Shown: positions 42,933 through 54,920 of the stretch, one piece after another
Position numbering within the stretch: the first letter of the stretch is position 1
How the letters are laid out: every line of letters starts with the position of its first letter
Assembly (NCBI GenBank): GCA_035531675.1
Contig: DATKSL010000041.1
Location: 62,001-126,000 of the forward strand
Reading direction: 5' to 3'
Length of the DNA stretch: 64,000 bases
Source of the DNA: JAJPIG01 sp035531675
Lineage (GTDB): Bacteria > Desulfobacterota > Binatia > Binatales > Binataceae
Notes under the pieces: generated by a model
What the model was told of the DNA's origin: nothing
The model's database searches: none
What the model saw: the letters and a program-made list of their open reading frames with translations, nothing else
Made by a program: the position numbers and the translations under genes

Positions 42933-43709
42933 TCAGCGGCCCTTGAACAGCGGCTTGCGGCGCGCGATGAAGGCGCTGACGCCCTCGCGGAAATCTTCGC
43001 TGGCGTAGGCGCGCGCGATCAGGTCGTCGCCCTCGACCTCGCGACGCTTCGCCAGCAGGCGGCGGATCGCCTCTTTGGCGACCTGGAGCGTGATCGGCGC
43101 GTGAGTGGCGATCTCCAGCGCCACTTCCCGGGCGCGCTCGAAGGCCTGCCCGGCGGCCACCACCTCGTTGAGCAATCCCGCGGCGTGGGCGTCATCGGCC
43201 TCGACCAGTTTGGCCCGGTAGAGCAGCTCCAGGGTGCGGCCCGGCCCGAGCAGATCGAGCAGCCGGGCGTGATTCGCGATCGACAGGCAATTGCCGAGCG
43301 TGCGCGCGATCGGCACGCCGATCTTGCATCCCGCCCCGCCATAGCGAAGGTCGCAGGCCAGCGCGAGGGCGGCGCCCGCGCCGACCGCATAGCCCTCGAT
43401 CGCGGCGATGGTCGGCTTGTTGACGGCTTCGAGCCGTCCCACCGCGCCCTCCAGGCGCCGCTCGTAGGCGAGGCCGTCTGCGCCGCTGCGAAAGCCGTCG
43501 AACTGCGCGATGTCGGTGCCGGCCGCGAACGCCTTGGGACCGCCACGCACGATCAGCACGCGGAGGTCGGCGTCGGCCTCGAACTGCGCGCAGGCTTCGA
43601 TGAGACCGTCGTACATCGCCCACGTCAACGCGTTCAGCGCGGCAGGGCGATGAAGGGTTACGATCGCGAGCGCTCCCTCCCGCTCGAACCGGATCTCGGG
43701 CTCGTCCAT
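42933..43709 (-). CDS. Crotonase-fold (enoyl-CoA hydratase/isomerase) protein
   Basis: The 258-residue acyl-CoA-binding protein has LNALTWAMYDGLIEA, the oxyanion-hole motif AFAAGTDIAQF and GYAVGAGAALALACDLRYGG. In true hydratases two glutamates act in GGGCEL- and PEI-type segments. Here these read GAGAALA and VPIARTL, so both are absent, and the reaction is probably not a classical hydration. It could be an isomerase, hydrolase or thioesterase of the family. The ATG at 43709 is preferred over the preceding GTG. It is convergent with the M24 gene, 9 bp apart. Confidence 0.9.
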   Translation of the reverse strand: MDEPEIRFEREGALAIVTLHRPAALNALTWAMYDGLIEACAQFEADADLRVLIVRGGPKAFAAGTDIAQFDGFRSGADGLAYERRLEGAVGRLEAVNKPTIAAIEGYAVGAGAALALACDLRYGGAGCKIGVPIARTLGNCLSIANHARLLDLLGPGRTLELLYRAKLVEADDAHAAGLLNEVVAAGQAFERAREVALEIATHAPITLQVAKEAIRRLLAKRREVEGDDLIARAYASEDFREGVSAFIARRKPLFKGR

Positions 43710-43734
43710 CACGCCGCCATCGCGCGCCCGACGG

Positions 43735-44349
43735 CTAATGCAGCGGCGAGAACGCAGCGGGCGTCGCGAGCATGTTCTCCTGCTTGATCAGGAACTCGGC
43801 GGTGCCCGGGGGCCAGACGCCCTGTTTGACCGCTTCCGCACGCACCCGCTCGCGGTCGGCGAAATCCTTGTAGGCCCAGATGTGAACCCAGCGGCTCAGC
43901 ACGCCGGTCTCGCTGTACCAGGCGCCGGCCAGCGGCGAGAGCTTGGTGCGTCCTTCGATTTTCTCCGCCCAGCGGCTTATCACGGTCGGAATTGCGCCGT
44001 TCTGATAAGTGTAGCTGCGGATTTCGTAGAGGCCGCCGAGCGTGCGCGGCTCGAGCGCCGGCGAAAACGGCGCCGGGGTGAGAAAGTCGACCTTCATTTC
44101 GACGATGAACTCGCGGATGTTCGGCGGCCAGCCCTTTTCCTTGGCGGCTTCGGCGCGGACCTGCTCGCGATGGGCGAAGCTCTCATAGGGCCAGATGTGA
44201 ATTATCGAGTTGAGCGTGCCGACCTCGGTATGGAAGAAGGCGCCCAGCTTCGAGTACTTGGTGCGCGCCGCCAGCGCGGCGCCAAACCGTTCCTCGACGG
44301 TCGCTACTGAACGGGGTTTCAACAGGTAGGTGCGCATTTCGACGATCAT
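43735..44349 (-). CDS. NIPSNAP-domain protein (two tandem domains)
   Basis: The 204-residue protein has two NIPSNAP-like halves. Each half has a Y-x-x-x-x-G... strand (MRTYLLKPRSVATVEERF, EIRSYTYQNGAIPTVISRW) and a GxxxxxxHIW segment (GTLNSIIHIWPYESFAHRE, GVLSRWVHIWAYKDFADRE). NIPSNAP domains form dimeric alpha/beta barrels; their biochemical role is not settled. The gene is 25 bp upstream of the crotonase gene on the same strand. The ribosome-binding site AGGAG precedes ATG 44349. Confidence 0.9.
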   Translation of the reverse strand: MIVEMRTYLLKPRSVATVEERFGAALAARTKYSKLGAFFHTEVGTLNSIIHIWPYESFAHREQVRAEAAKEKGWPPNIREFIVEMKVDFLTPAPFSPALEPRTLGGLYEIRSYTYQNGAIPTVISRWAEKIEGRTKLSPLAGAWYSETGVLSRWVHIWAYKDFADRERVRAEAVKQGVWPPGTAEFLIKQENMLATPAAFSPLH

Positions 44350-44531
44350 CAGTATTGCTCCTGCGTCTGACTTTTTCGGTTCGGACCTGCAGGTCGAATA
44401 ACAGATATTCCCGCCGATTGGGAGCGGCAGCGGCGATTCGGCGCCGGTATCCGCGCCCCATCGTCTTGCGCGCGCGCGGCGAGTAAGATCGTTCTCCGGG
44501 GCCAGACTGCCCGCAACAGGAGGTTTCTCCG

Positions 44532-44876
44532 ATGCCAGCGATTCGGGATGGGGATCGGATCGTGTTGATCGACCGCAAGCTGTTTCGCGACGATAACACG
44601 CGGATTTTTGTCGCTGTCGTCGAGGAGTACGACGATGGGGTGGTGCGCGCGCGCGGCCATTCCTTCCATATGAGCTCTTACGAAATCGCCGGCACCGAGC
44701 GTCATAGCGAGGAGCGCGTCCGCGTCATCTCGCTGGCCTCGGGCGACGTGATCTACCTGCTGCCCCGCGAAGTCGACGTGGCGAAGCTCCAGGTGCGGCG
44801 CTCGCCCAAGGCGATGACGCTGACCGACGGCCAGATGTTCACGGTCGATTTGAGCGAGTGGATGTTGCGCGCCTAA
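44532..44876 (+). CDS. Hypothetical small soluble protein
   Basis: The 114-residue protein has no signal or membrane segment. A beta-rich pattern (IVLIDRKLFRDDNTRIFVAVVEEYDDGVVRARGHSFHM) suggests a small beta-barrel or Sm-like fold, but I do not recognise the family. AGGAGG precedes the ATG, so the gene is probably real. Its stop overlaps that of the convergent hydrolase by 4 bp. Confidence 0.75.
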   Translation: MPAIRDGDRIVLIDRKLFRDDNTRIFVAVVEEYDDGVVRARGHSFHMSSYEIAGTERHSEERVRVISLASGDVIYLLPREVDVAKLQVRRSPKAMTLTDGQMFTVDLSEWMLRA

Positions 44877-45769
44877 GGGCTCTCGGCCGGCGCCAGCGTC
44901 TCGAGCAGCCCGGCCACCGCCGCCGCGGTGGCGTCGGGATTATCCAGCGGCACATGATGATAGGCGCGCGGGATCTCGTAGGCGACCGAGCCGCGAATTC
45001 GACGATGCATGGCGCGCAGCGCGCGCGGCGAGATCAGCGTACTTTGCGCGCCGCGCAGGATCAGCGTCGGAATCGCGATACGGCGCAGCTTCGGCCGCGG
45101 CGTGCCCGAGGTCATTCTTCGCCAGGCACGGGTTTCCGGATCGAAGCGAAAGGCCCACTTCCCGTTGGGCAGTGCTTCGGCACAAAGCAGCGCGAGGCGG
45201 GCGAGCGCTTCGCACGACAGGTAGGTCTGGGGCGGTACCAGCCGGAAGCGCCGCACGATCGCCTCGGCAGAATCCAGCTCCGGCCGCTGGCCGCCACGCG
45301 CGCGCCGGCGCCAATGCCACATCAGCCGGCGCCATAAGGGCGGCGCGCCATGGGGCGCATCGATGATCACCAGCGCCTTGACGATTTCCGGGAAATTCGT
45401 GGTCACCCATTGCGCAACCATCCCGCCCATCGAATGGCCCACCAGTATCACCGGCGCGGCACCCAGCCGCGCGACCAGTCCGCGCACATCCTCGACGTAG
45501 GCGGGCGGTCCGTAATGCGCCGGCACCGCCCACTGGCTCTGGCCGTGGCCGCGAAAATCGAGCGCCAGTACCCGGCCGTGGCTGGTGAGTTGCGGCGCCA
45601 CGGTGTCCCACCAATGGGTATTGGCCGCGCCACCGTGCATCAGCACGATGGTTTGCTTGCGCGCATCGCCGCCCCAATCGACGTAATGCAGCCGCAGGCC
45701 GTTGGCCTCGACGAAATTGTCGACCGGAGTCGATCCCTGTGCCGCTGCCTGCTCCATCCTTGGAATCAT
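44873..45769 (-). CDS. Alpha/beta-fold hydrolase
   Basis: The 298-residue alpha/beta hydrolase has the oxyanion block MHGGAANTHWW, the nucleophile elbow GHSMGG (Ser) and the catalytic triad candidates D in LDFRGHG context and H in YHHVPLDNPD. It most likely acts on an ester or other small molecule; the reaction is unknown. ATG 45769 or ATG 45757 are both possible starts, and no strong ribosome-binding site decides. The longer upstream frame is low-complexity and crosses a divergent gene. Confidence 0.85.
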   Translation of the reverse strand: MIPRMEQAAAQGSTPVDNFVEANGLRLHYVDWGGDARKQTIVLMHGGAANTHWWDTVAPQLTSHGRVLALDFRGHGQSQWAVPAHYGPPAYVEDVRGLVARLGAAPVILVGHSMGGMVAQWVTTNFPEIVKALVIIDAPHGAPPLWRRLMWHWRRRARGGQRPELDSAEAIVRRFRLVPPQTYLSCEALARLALLCAEALPNGKWAFRFDPETRAWRRMTSGTPRPKLRRIAIPTLILRGAQSTLISPRALRAMHRRIRGSVAYEIPRAYHHVPLDNPDATAAAVAGLLETLAPAESP

Positions 45770-45866
45770 AAAGGAGCGGCGCCCGCAGAAGAACAGCCCG
45801 CGCTCCCGAGGCCGGCTTTCGCGCCGCGATCCGAATGGTAAGCTTGGCCCTGGAAGCGAGGGAGAT

Positions 45867-46280
45867 TTGGATCGGCGCAATCGCAGGCTGCGGTTCCTGG
45901 CGGCGGGTATAATCGCACTGGCGCTCCTTTCCGGCGCAGTAAGCGGGGCGTCGGCCCAGGAATCACCGATGGCGAGCAGCCGGCCGACGCCGACTGCGGA
46001 GGCGGGGCCGCTGATGGTCACGGTCCATCCGTTTCCGAGCTATGGTTCCGCGCCGCTGACCGTCGGCTTCATCCTCGGCACGACCCTCGACGCGGACGAT
46101 CCGATCGTCTCGTACCAGTGGAATTTTGGCGATGGGAAAATCTCGACCGTGCCGCCGTACGTGCTGTTCCATACCTACCAGCGGCCGGGCTCGTATATCG
46201 TGACGGTCACCGTGACCACCGCCGCCGGCCGTATCGGGATCGGGATGGGCGCGGTGATCGCGTCGCCGCCGGCGCGCTAG
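45867..46280 (+). CDS. Exported PKD-domain protein
   Basis: The 137-residue protein has a signal peptide (about 1-31, RFLAAGIIALALLSGAVSGASA) and a single PKD domain: VHPFPSYGSAPLTVGFI...DPIVSYQWNFGDGKIS...HTYQRPGSYIVTVTVTT. The WNFGDG and GxYxVxVxV motifs are diagnostic. PKD folds mediate surface or protein-protein contacts. The TTG at 45867 is preceded by AGGGAG, which supports this unusual start. Confidence 0.85.
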   Translation: MDRRNRRLRFLAAGIIALALLSGAVSGASAQESPMASSRPTPTAEAGPLMVTVHPFPSYGSAPLTVGFILGTTLDADDPIVSYQWNFGDGKISTVPPYVLFHTYQRPGSYIVTVTVTTAAGRIGIGMGAVIASPPAR

Positions 46281-46297
46281 CGGCGGGTGCGTCCGGC

Positions 46298-47020
46298 TCA
46301 GAATTTTTCGGTGAACGGCCGGACTTCGAGTTCCATCGTCCAGGCGCTGCGATCCTGACGCGCCAGATGCCAGTAGGTCTCGGCGATAGCCGCCGGCCGC
46401 AGCATGTGATCGGCGTCGAGCGGCACGGGACGCTGGCGGCCGGGGATATCGATCACGCCATCGATGTTGACCCAGGCGCAATGAATTCCGCGCGGACCGA
46501 GGTCGCGCGCCAGCGACTGGGCGAGTCCCCGCAGCGCAAACTTGGCGGGACCGAAGGCGGCCGAGCGCGGCCCGGCTTTCATCCCGGCCGTGGCGCCGGT
46601 GAAGATCATGGTGCCATGCCCGCGCTTGACCATCCCTTCGATCACCTGCTTGACGCACAGGAACGCGCCCATCGCATTGGTTCGCCAGGTGGCCTCGAAC
46701 TGCTCGGGCGAAATCTCCATCGCACCGCCCCAGGTGCCGCTGCCGGCATTGTAGAGCAGCACCTCGGGAGGACCGAGACGCGCTTCGACCATGGCGAAGG
46801 CGGCAGCGATCTGACTCGCGTCGGCAACGTCGGCCGGGACCTCGAGCACCTGTCCGCGGCTGGCGCGGATTTGGTCACCGACCTGGCGCAGAAAATCGGC
46901 GCGCCGCGCGACGATAGCGACTGCATGATCGGCGGCGAAGCGATGGGCGAGGGCGGCGCCCAAGCCGGGTCCGACGCCAACTACCACTGCCACCGGGAGC
47001 TGCTGCGTTGCCTGTGCCAT
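46298..47020 (-). CDS. Short-chain dehydrogenase/reductase-like protein with altered active site
   Basis: The 240-residue SDR-fold protein binds a nucleotide through GVGPGLG (a variant of TGxxxGIG) and has the NAG motif (YNAGSGTWGG). The active-site pair YxxxK is replaced by FGPAK, so the catalytic tyrosine is absent. It could be a non-catalytic or differently acting member of the family. ATG 47020 has a good ribosome-binding site (GGAGGAGAG), which selects it over an in-frame start nine codons upstream. It follows the carbonic anhydrase gene by 23 bp on the same strand. Confidence 0.85.
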   Translation of the reverse strand: MAQATQQLPVAVVVGVGPGLGAALAHRFAADHAVAIVARRADFLRQVGDQIRASRGQVLEVPADVADASQIAAAFAMVEARLGPPEVLLYNAGSGTWGGAMEISPEQFEATWRTNAMGAFLCVKQVIEGMVKRGHGTMIFTGATAGMKAGPRSAAFGPAKFALRGLAQSLARDLGPRGIHCAWVNIDGVIDIPGRQRPVPLDADHMLRPAAIAETYWHLARQDRSAWTMELEVRPFTEKF

Positions 47021-47043
47021 CAGACTCTCCTCCGTTCGCGCGC

Positions 47044-47727
47044 TCAATGCGGGAAGATAGTTACCTTACCGGATTTCAGATGGTAACGCCCACCGACGAT
47101 CATGAGCCGCCCGTCCTTGACGCGATCGGCAAACGGCGGCGCAGCCTTGAGCTCCGCCACCATCAGCTCGACGTTGCGATCGATGGCCTTGGAGACCCGG
47201 TCGCCGGGCTGGCTCCTGGTGGCGGCAACGGCGGGATAGAGATTGGTCAGCATCACGCCCGCGTCGGCTTTGGGATAGCTCTCAACCGCCGCCTTGACCG
47301 CGCCGCAACTGTCGTGCCCCAGTACCACGATCAGCCGCGTGCCGAGATGATCGACCGCGTAGGCGAGCGTCTGGAGTCCCAGCGGATCGACGCTGTTGCC
47401 GGCCACCCGCACCACGAAAACGTCGCCCAGCCCCTGGCCGAAAACGATCTCCGGCGGAACCCGCGAATCCGAGCATGACAGCACCGCGACAAACGGATTT
47501 TGTCCCCGGGCCAGATGGATGCGGCGCAGATCGCCGCGGTTGGGATGCGTCGGATGGCCGGCGGCGAAGCGCGCGTTGCCTGCCATGATGGTCCGCAGCG
47601 CCTCGGCCGGGCTCGTCGGCTGAGCGGCCGCCGCGGCGCCGAACGCAGCCCCGGAAACGGCGGCGATAAAGGCGAGTGTCGACAGGATCGGAATTGCGCT
47701 GCGAAGCGCGCGACGTGACCTGGGCAT
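47044..47727 (-). CDS. Beta-type carbonic anhydrase, exported
   Basis: The 227-residue protein has a signal peptide (about 1-35, AIPILSTLAFIAAVSGAAFGAAAAA) and the beta-carbonic anhydrase zinc site: C85-S-D87-S-R89 and H138-D-S-C141. It interconverts CO2 and bicarbonate, here probably in the periplasm, which is less common than the cytoplasmic form. GGAGG precedes the ATG. It is probably co-transcribed with the SDR gene that follows. Confidence 0.93.
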   Translation of the reverse strand: MPRSRRALRSAIPILSTLAFIAAVSGAAFGAAAAAQPTSPAEALRTIMAGNARFAAGHPTHPNRGDLRRIHLARGQNPFVAVLSCSDSRVPPEIVFGQGLGDVFVVRVAGNSVDPLGLQTLAYAVDHLGTRLIVVLGHDSCGAVKAAVESYPKADAGVMLTNLYPAVAATRSQPGDRVSKAIDRNVELMVAELKAAPPFADRVKDGRLMIVGGRYHLKSGKVTIFPH

Positions 47728-47875
47728 CGCGATAATCCTCCGTGCGGACGTGAGCGATGAACCTAGCAGATGCGGGGGGCGCGACGCATATCATCGGTTG
47801 GAGCCGAGCGGCATAGCGTGCTAAGAGAGCCGTGCGATCGGGAAACTGACGGGACAAAAACCGGCCGACCCTGGA

Positions 47876-48367
47876 ATGATGACCATCAAGTGGCAGAGCC
47901 TCGCACTGGCTGCGGCGGTCGGCGCCTCGGCGCTGGCGCTCGGATGCGCCGACAATATGGCCCAGATCAATTCCAACCAGTTGCAGCAGGAGCAGCAGCA
48001 GATCGAAGACCTGCAGCATCAGATCGATTCGCTCAAACAGCAGCAGAACAAGTTCTACGCGCTGAGCTCGCAAATCGCGCCGGGCGGATGCGATCAGGGC
48101 GTGCTGCACGATGCGACCCAACGCGGCGACGCCAAGCTCGCGGCGCGCGACTACGAACATGCGATCGATTACTACCAGGATGCCGCCTCCGCCTGTCCCA
48201 ACAGCGCCGCCGCGGAGTTCAATATCGCGCATGCCTACGAGGCAGAGGGTGAGCGTGATCGGGCGACCGCCCATTACCGGCGCGCGGCGAGGCTCGGCAC
48301 CGGGGCGCAGGCCGACGTCGGCGACCAGGCGCACGTGGCGCTGTCGCGGATCCGGGCCGGGCGCTGA
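47876..48367 (+). CDS. Putative lipoprotein with coiled coil and TPR-like repeat
   Basis: The 163-residue envelope protein has a signal sequence ending in ALALGC, a lipobox-like motif making C25 or so the lipidation site. A Gln-rich coiled coil (QLQQEQQQIEDLQHQIDSLKQQQNK) and two TPR-like helices (AARDYEHAIDYYQDAASACP, AEFNIAHAYEAEGERDRATAHYRRA) follow. This resembles YbgF/CpoB-type periplasmic scaffold proteins in miniature. Function is not known. Confidence 0.7.
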   Translation: MMTIKWQSLALAAAVGASALALGCADNMAQINSNQLQQEQQQIEDLQHQIDSLKQQQNKFYALSSQIAPGGCDQGVLHDATQRGDAKLAARDYEHAIDYYQDAASACPNSAAAEFNIAHAYEAEGERDRATAHYRRAARLGTGAQADVGDQAHVALSRIRAGR

Positions 48368-48453
48368 ACCCTGACTACGGGCGGGCGCCGTGCGCCGATG
48401 CGCGGGTTGCCCGGCCGGCGGGGCAGTTTGTTAGACTGACCGAGAGGCTTGGG

Positions 48454-49233
48454 ATGCGCGATCCATTCAGCGTCGAAGGCAAGGTGACGATCGTCACCGG
48501 CGGCGGCACCGGTATCGGGGTCTCGATCGCGCACGAGTTTGCGGTGCGCGGCGCGCCGGTCCTGATCGCCAGCCGCAACGCCGCCCATCTGGAACCGGTG
48601 CGCGACCGGATTCGCGCCGATGGCGGACGCTGCGAGATGAAAGTGATCGACGTCCGCGACGCGGCCCAATGCGAGGCGATGGTGGCCGAGACGGTCGGCC
48701 ATTTCGGCCGCCTCGACGTGTTGATCAATAATCATGGCGCGAGTATCGCCAGCCCCAGCCTCGACCTGTCGCCCAACGGCTGGCGGGCAGTGGTCGCGAT
48801 CAACCTGGACGGCACCTTCTTCGCCTCGCGCGCCGGCGCCCGGCAGATGATCGCGCAGGGCAACGGCGGCGCGATCATCAACCTCTCATCGGTCGCCGGG
48901 GTGCTGGGCGCCGCGACCATGGCGTCGTACGGCGCGTCGAAGGCCGGGGTTATCAACCTGACCATCTCGCACGCCGCCGAGTGGGGCGCGCACGGCATCC
49001 GGGTCAACTGTATCGCGCCCGGACCGATCGACACCGAAGGCGCCGCGCCACGCACCTGGCCCAACCCCAAGGTTCGCGAGGCGGTGGTGCGCTCGCGCGC
49101 GCTCGGGCGATTCGGCAGGATCGAAGAGGTCGCCTGGCCGTGCCTGTTTCTGGCTTCCGAGGCGGCCAGCTATATCACCGGCGCGGTGCTGATGGTCGAC
49201 GGCGGCAGCGCGCCGCGTTATCGCGTCGATTGA
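48454..49233 (+). CDS. SDR-family oxidoreductase (canonical active site)
   Basis: The 259-residue classical short-chain dehydrogenase has VTGGGTGIGVSIA (TGxxxGIG), NNHGA, the catalytic Ser/Tyr/Lys in INLSSVAG...YGASKAG, and the C-terminal ASYITGAVLMVDGG. It should be an active NAD(P)-dependent 3-oxoacyl or alcohol dehydrogenase. The substrate is unknown. It contrasts with the SDR at 46298-47020, whose Tyr is changed. Confidence 0.92.
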   Translation: MRDPFSVEGKVTIVTGGGTGIGVSIAHEFAVRGAPVLIASRNAAHLEPVRDRIRADGGRCEMKVIDVRDAAQCEAMVAETVGHFGRLDVLINNHGASIASPSLDLSPNGWRAVVAINLDGTFFASRAGARQMIAQGNGGAIINLSSVAGVLGAATMASYGASKAGVINLTISHAAEWGAHGIRVNCIAPGPIDTEGAAPRTWPNPKVREAVVRSRALGRFGRIEEVAWPCLFLASEAASYITGAVLMVDGGSAPRYRVD

Positions 49234-49267
49234 CTGTCGAGCGGATTCCAGCGACACCTGATCTGCA

Positions 49268-50722
49268 ATGAGCGAACCGCGTTACCTGATAGTTCATGGC
49301 CATTTCTACCAGCCGCCGCGTGAAAGTCCGTGGACCGGGCTGATCAGCCCGGAAAGCGGCGCCGCTCCCTACGCCAACTGGAACGAGCGCATCCTCGACG
49401 AATGTTACGCCGCCAACGCGGTGGCGCAGGTCGAGGACGGCAACCTGGTGCGCCTGCACAACAACTACGAACAGCTCGATTTCGATTGCGGCCCGACCCT
49501 GATGCGCTGGCTCGAGCGCCACGGCCGCAACGCCTACCGCGCGATGATTCGCGGCGACCAGCTCTCGCGGCGTGTGCACGACGGCCGCGGCAACGCCATC
49601 GCACAGGCCTACAATCATTCGATACTGCCGCTGCTCGCACCGCGCGACCGCGAATTGCAGATCGCCTGGGGGCTGGCGGAGTTCGGCTACCGGTTCGGCC
49701 GCGAGGCCGAAGGTCTATGGCTGCCCGAATGCGCCGCCGACCAGGACACGCTGGAAGCGGCCGCGGCGGCGGGCGTGAAGTTCGTCATCCTCGGTTCCGA
49801 TCAGGGTAGCTTTCGCGGCGCGGCGGCCGCGGAGCGCTCGGCGGGTCCGTTTCTATGGCGCGGCGCGGATACCAGCGTCGCGGTGTGGCGCTTCGATCGC
49901 GAGCTGTCGCGCGCGCTCGGCGCCGGCGGCGAACTCGGCGACGGGCGCCATCTGGCTGAAACTCTCATTAAAGTGATGCTTGAACTTTCACCGGGCGCCG
50001 CGTTGCTGCTGGTCTGCGACGGCGAATACTTCGGCCATCACCGGCGCGCCGGCGGCGACCATCTGGCGCGGGCGCTGGCGATAGTCGCCGAGCACGAGGG
50101 GCTCGCGATCACGAATTGCGCGGCCTATCTTGCCGCCCATCCGGCGGCGGGCGAGTTCACGATAGCGGCCGCCAGCTCGTGGAGCTGTCCGCACGGGATC
50201 GAACGCTGGCGATCGGATTGCGGATGCCGGCTCAACGCCAAATCGAGCCAGGCCTGGCGCGCGCCGCTGCGGGCGGCGATGGAATTTACCGCCGCCCATT
50301 GCGAGGCGGTTTACGAGCGCTTCGCCGGCCCGATCGTGAAAGATCCGTTCGCCGCGCTCAGGGATTCAATCAGCCTGATAATCGATCCGTCGGCGGCCGC
50401 GGCCGAGCGCTTCTTCGCCCGCCATCGGGTGGCCGATCCCAATGCGCAGGAGCGGCTGACGACGCTGTTCGAGATGCAGCACGCGGCCCATGCCACGCTC
50501 ACCAGTTGCGCCTGGTTTTTCGACGATTTCGGCGGACCCGAGGGGCGCGTGGCGCTCAGATGGGCGGCGCGGGCGGTCGAGCTGGCGGCGATCTTCGCCG
50601 CCACCGTCGAGCCCGAACTGCTCGATCGCCTGCGCCCGATCCGTTCGGAGCGGCGCGAGGTAGGCGACGCGGCGAGTCTTTACCTGAGTCTCAAGACGCG
50701 TGAATCACGAGGAAGGATGTAG
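49268..50722 (+). CDS. GH57-type/DUF3536-like glycoside-hydrolase-fold protein
   Basis: The 484-residue protein opens with LIVHGHFYQPPRESPWTG, the GH57-like catalytic-barrel start with histidine, and has NDGR-like LNNYEQLDFDCGPTL, AYNHSILPLL and GLWLPECAAD with the putative nucleophile glutamate. This is the DUF3536/GH57 alpha-glucan-active group. Known members of that group are often longer (to my knowledge about 800 residues), so this may be a short form. It ends 4 bp before the acs start. A role in glycogen or alpha-glucan metabolism is inference. Confidence 0.85.
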   Translation: MSEPRYLIVHGHFYQPPRESPWTGLISPESGAAPYANWNERILDECYAANAVAQVEDGNLVRLHNNYEQLDFDCGPTLMRWLERHGRNAYRAMIRGDQLSRRVHDGRGNAIAQAYNHSILPLLAPRDRELQIAWGLAEFGYRFGREAEGLWLPECAADQDTLEAAAAAGVKFVILGSDQGSFRGAAAAERSAGPFLWRGADTSVAVWRFDRELSRALGAGGELGDGRHLAETLIKVMLELSPGAALLLVCDGEYFGHHRRAGGDHLARALAIVAEHEGLAITNCAAYLAAHPAAGEFTIAAASSWSCPHGIERWRSDCGCRLNAKSSQAWRAPLRAAMEFTAAHCEAVYERFAGPIVKDPFAALRDSISLIIDPSAAAAERFFARHRVADPNAQERLTTLFEMQHAAHATLTSCAWFFDDFGGPEGRVALRWAARAVELAAIFAATVEPELLDRLRPIRSERREVGDAASLYLSLKTRESRGRM

Positions 50723-50726
50723 CCCC

Positions 50727-52685
<1,959 letters not shown>

Positions 52686-52783
52686 CCCAGCCCTGGCCGT
52701 CGGTTGCGGGCGGCCGGGCAGGCCTGCGGCCGGGAAACCGCGCGCCTTGATGGCGGGCGGCCACTGGTGATACTCTGTGCCCC

Positions 52784-52806
52784 AGTGGGCTTCCGCCCAC
52801 TTTTTT
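52784..52806 (+). terminator. Hairpin with T-run, terminator or rimP-leader attenuator
   Basis: A 7-bp stem, AGTGGGC with GCCCACT, has a TTCC loop and runs into TTTTTT. It can be an intrinsic terminator of acs. It also matches the hairpin-plus-U-run placed just upstream of rimP in several proteobacteria, where it is thought to attenuate the rimP-nusA-infB operon. The rimP start is 87 bp downstream. Confidence 0.8.
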
Positions 52807-52892
52807 GTTGGTTTTACCGGCGTTTCGACCGGGGCAGCGAAGATTCGGTATTGCCGGTTCGTTTCCCGGACGGGGGGCCGAGGAGATGACTG

Positions 52893-53375
52893 GTGATCGT
52901 GGTGCAGCTTCATCCGGTGGCGATGAAAGTCGTGGAGTTGCTGGAGCCGCATATCCAGCGGCAGGGTTATGAATTGGTGTCGGTCCAGTATCGGCGCGGC
53001 ACCCGCAGCTCGTTGCTGCGGCTGCTGATCGATAAACCGGGAGGTGGAATCAGGCTCGACGACCTGGAAGGGCTCAGCCCGATACTGGGCGATCTGCTCG
53101 ACGTTTACGACCCGGTCGAGGGGCGCTACACGCTCGAGGTCGCCTCGCCGGGGCTCAACCGGCCACTGTCGAAGCTCGAGCATTTCGAGGCCTTTCGCGG
53201 GCAGCGCGTCAAAGTCCGCACGCGCACGGCTCATGAGGGACGGAAATCGTTCCTCGGCAAGCTGGTCGCGGTCGGGGCCGAGGGTATCGAGCTGGACGAC
53301 GAAGTGAGCCGGCGGCGCGAGTCGATCGGCTTCGGTGACATACAGGAAGCGAATCACGAGTACGAGTTCGATTAG
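52893..53375 (+). CDS. rimP: Ribosome maturation factor RimP
   Basis: Assists assembly of the 30S subunit. The 160-residue protein shows LVSVQYRRG, RLLIDKPGGGI-type and YTLEVASPGLNRPLS, which is the RimP consensus, with a C-terminal Sm-like domain (KSFLGKLVAVGAEGIELDDE). GTG 52893 has GAGGAG upstream; an ATG ten codons later is an alternative. It heads the nusA-infB operon. Confidence 0.93.
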   Translation: MIVVQLHPVAMKVVELLEPHIQRQGYELVSVQYRRGTRSSLLRLLIDKPGGGIRLDDLEGLSPILGDLLDVYDPVEGRYTLEVASPGLNRPLSKLEHFEAFRGQRVKVRTRTAHEGRKSFLGKLVAVGAEGIELDDEVSRRRESIGFGDIQEANHEYEFD

Positions 53376-53486
53376 AATGACGATGCAACGGAGAGCAGCG
53401 GGAGCGGATACGGCCGGTAGCCGGCGGCTCTTCCATCACATATCCGATAACGGCGCGCGCCGACGGTCGCGCCCCGGGGAGGCGCT

Positions 53487-54894
<1,408 letters not shown>

Positions 54895-54920
<26 letters not shown>

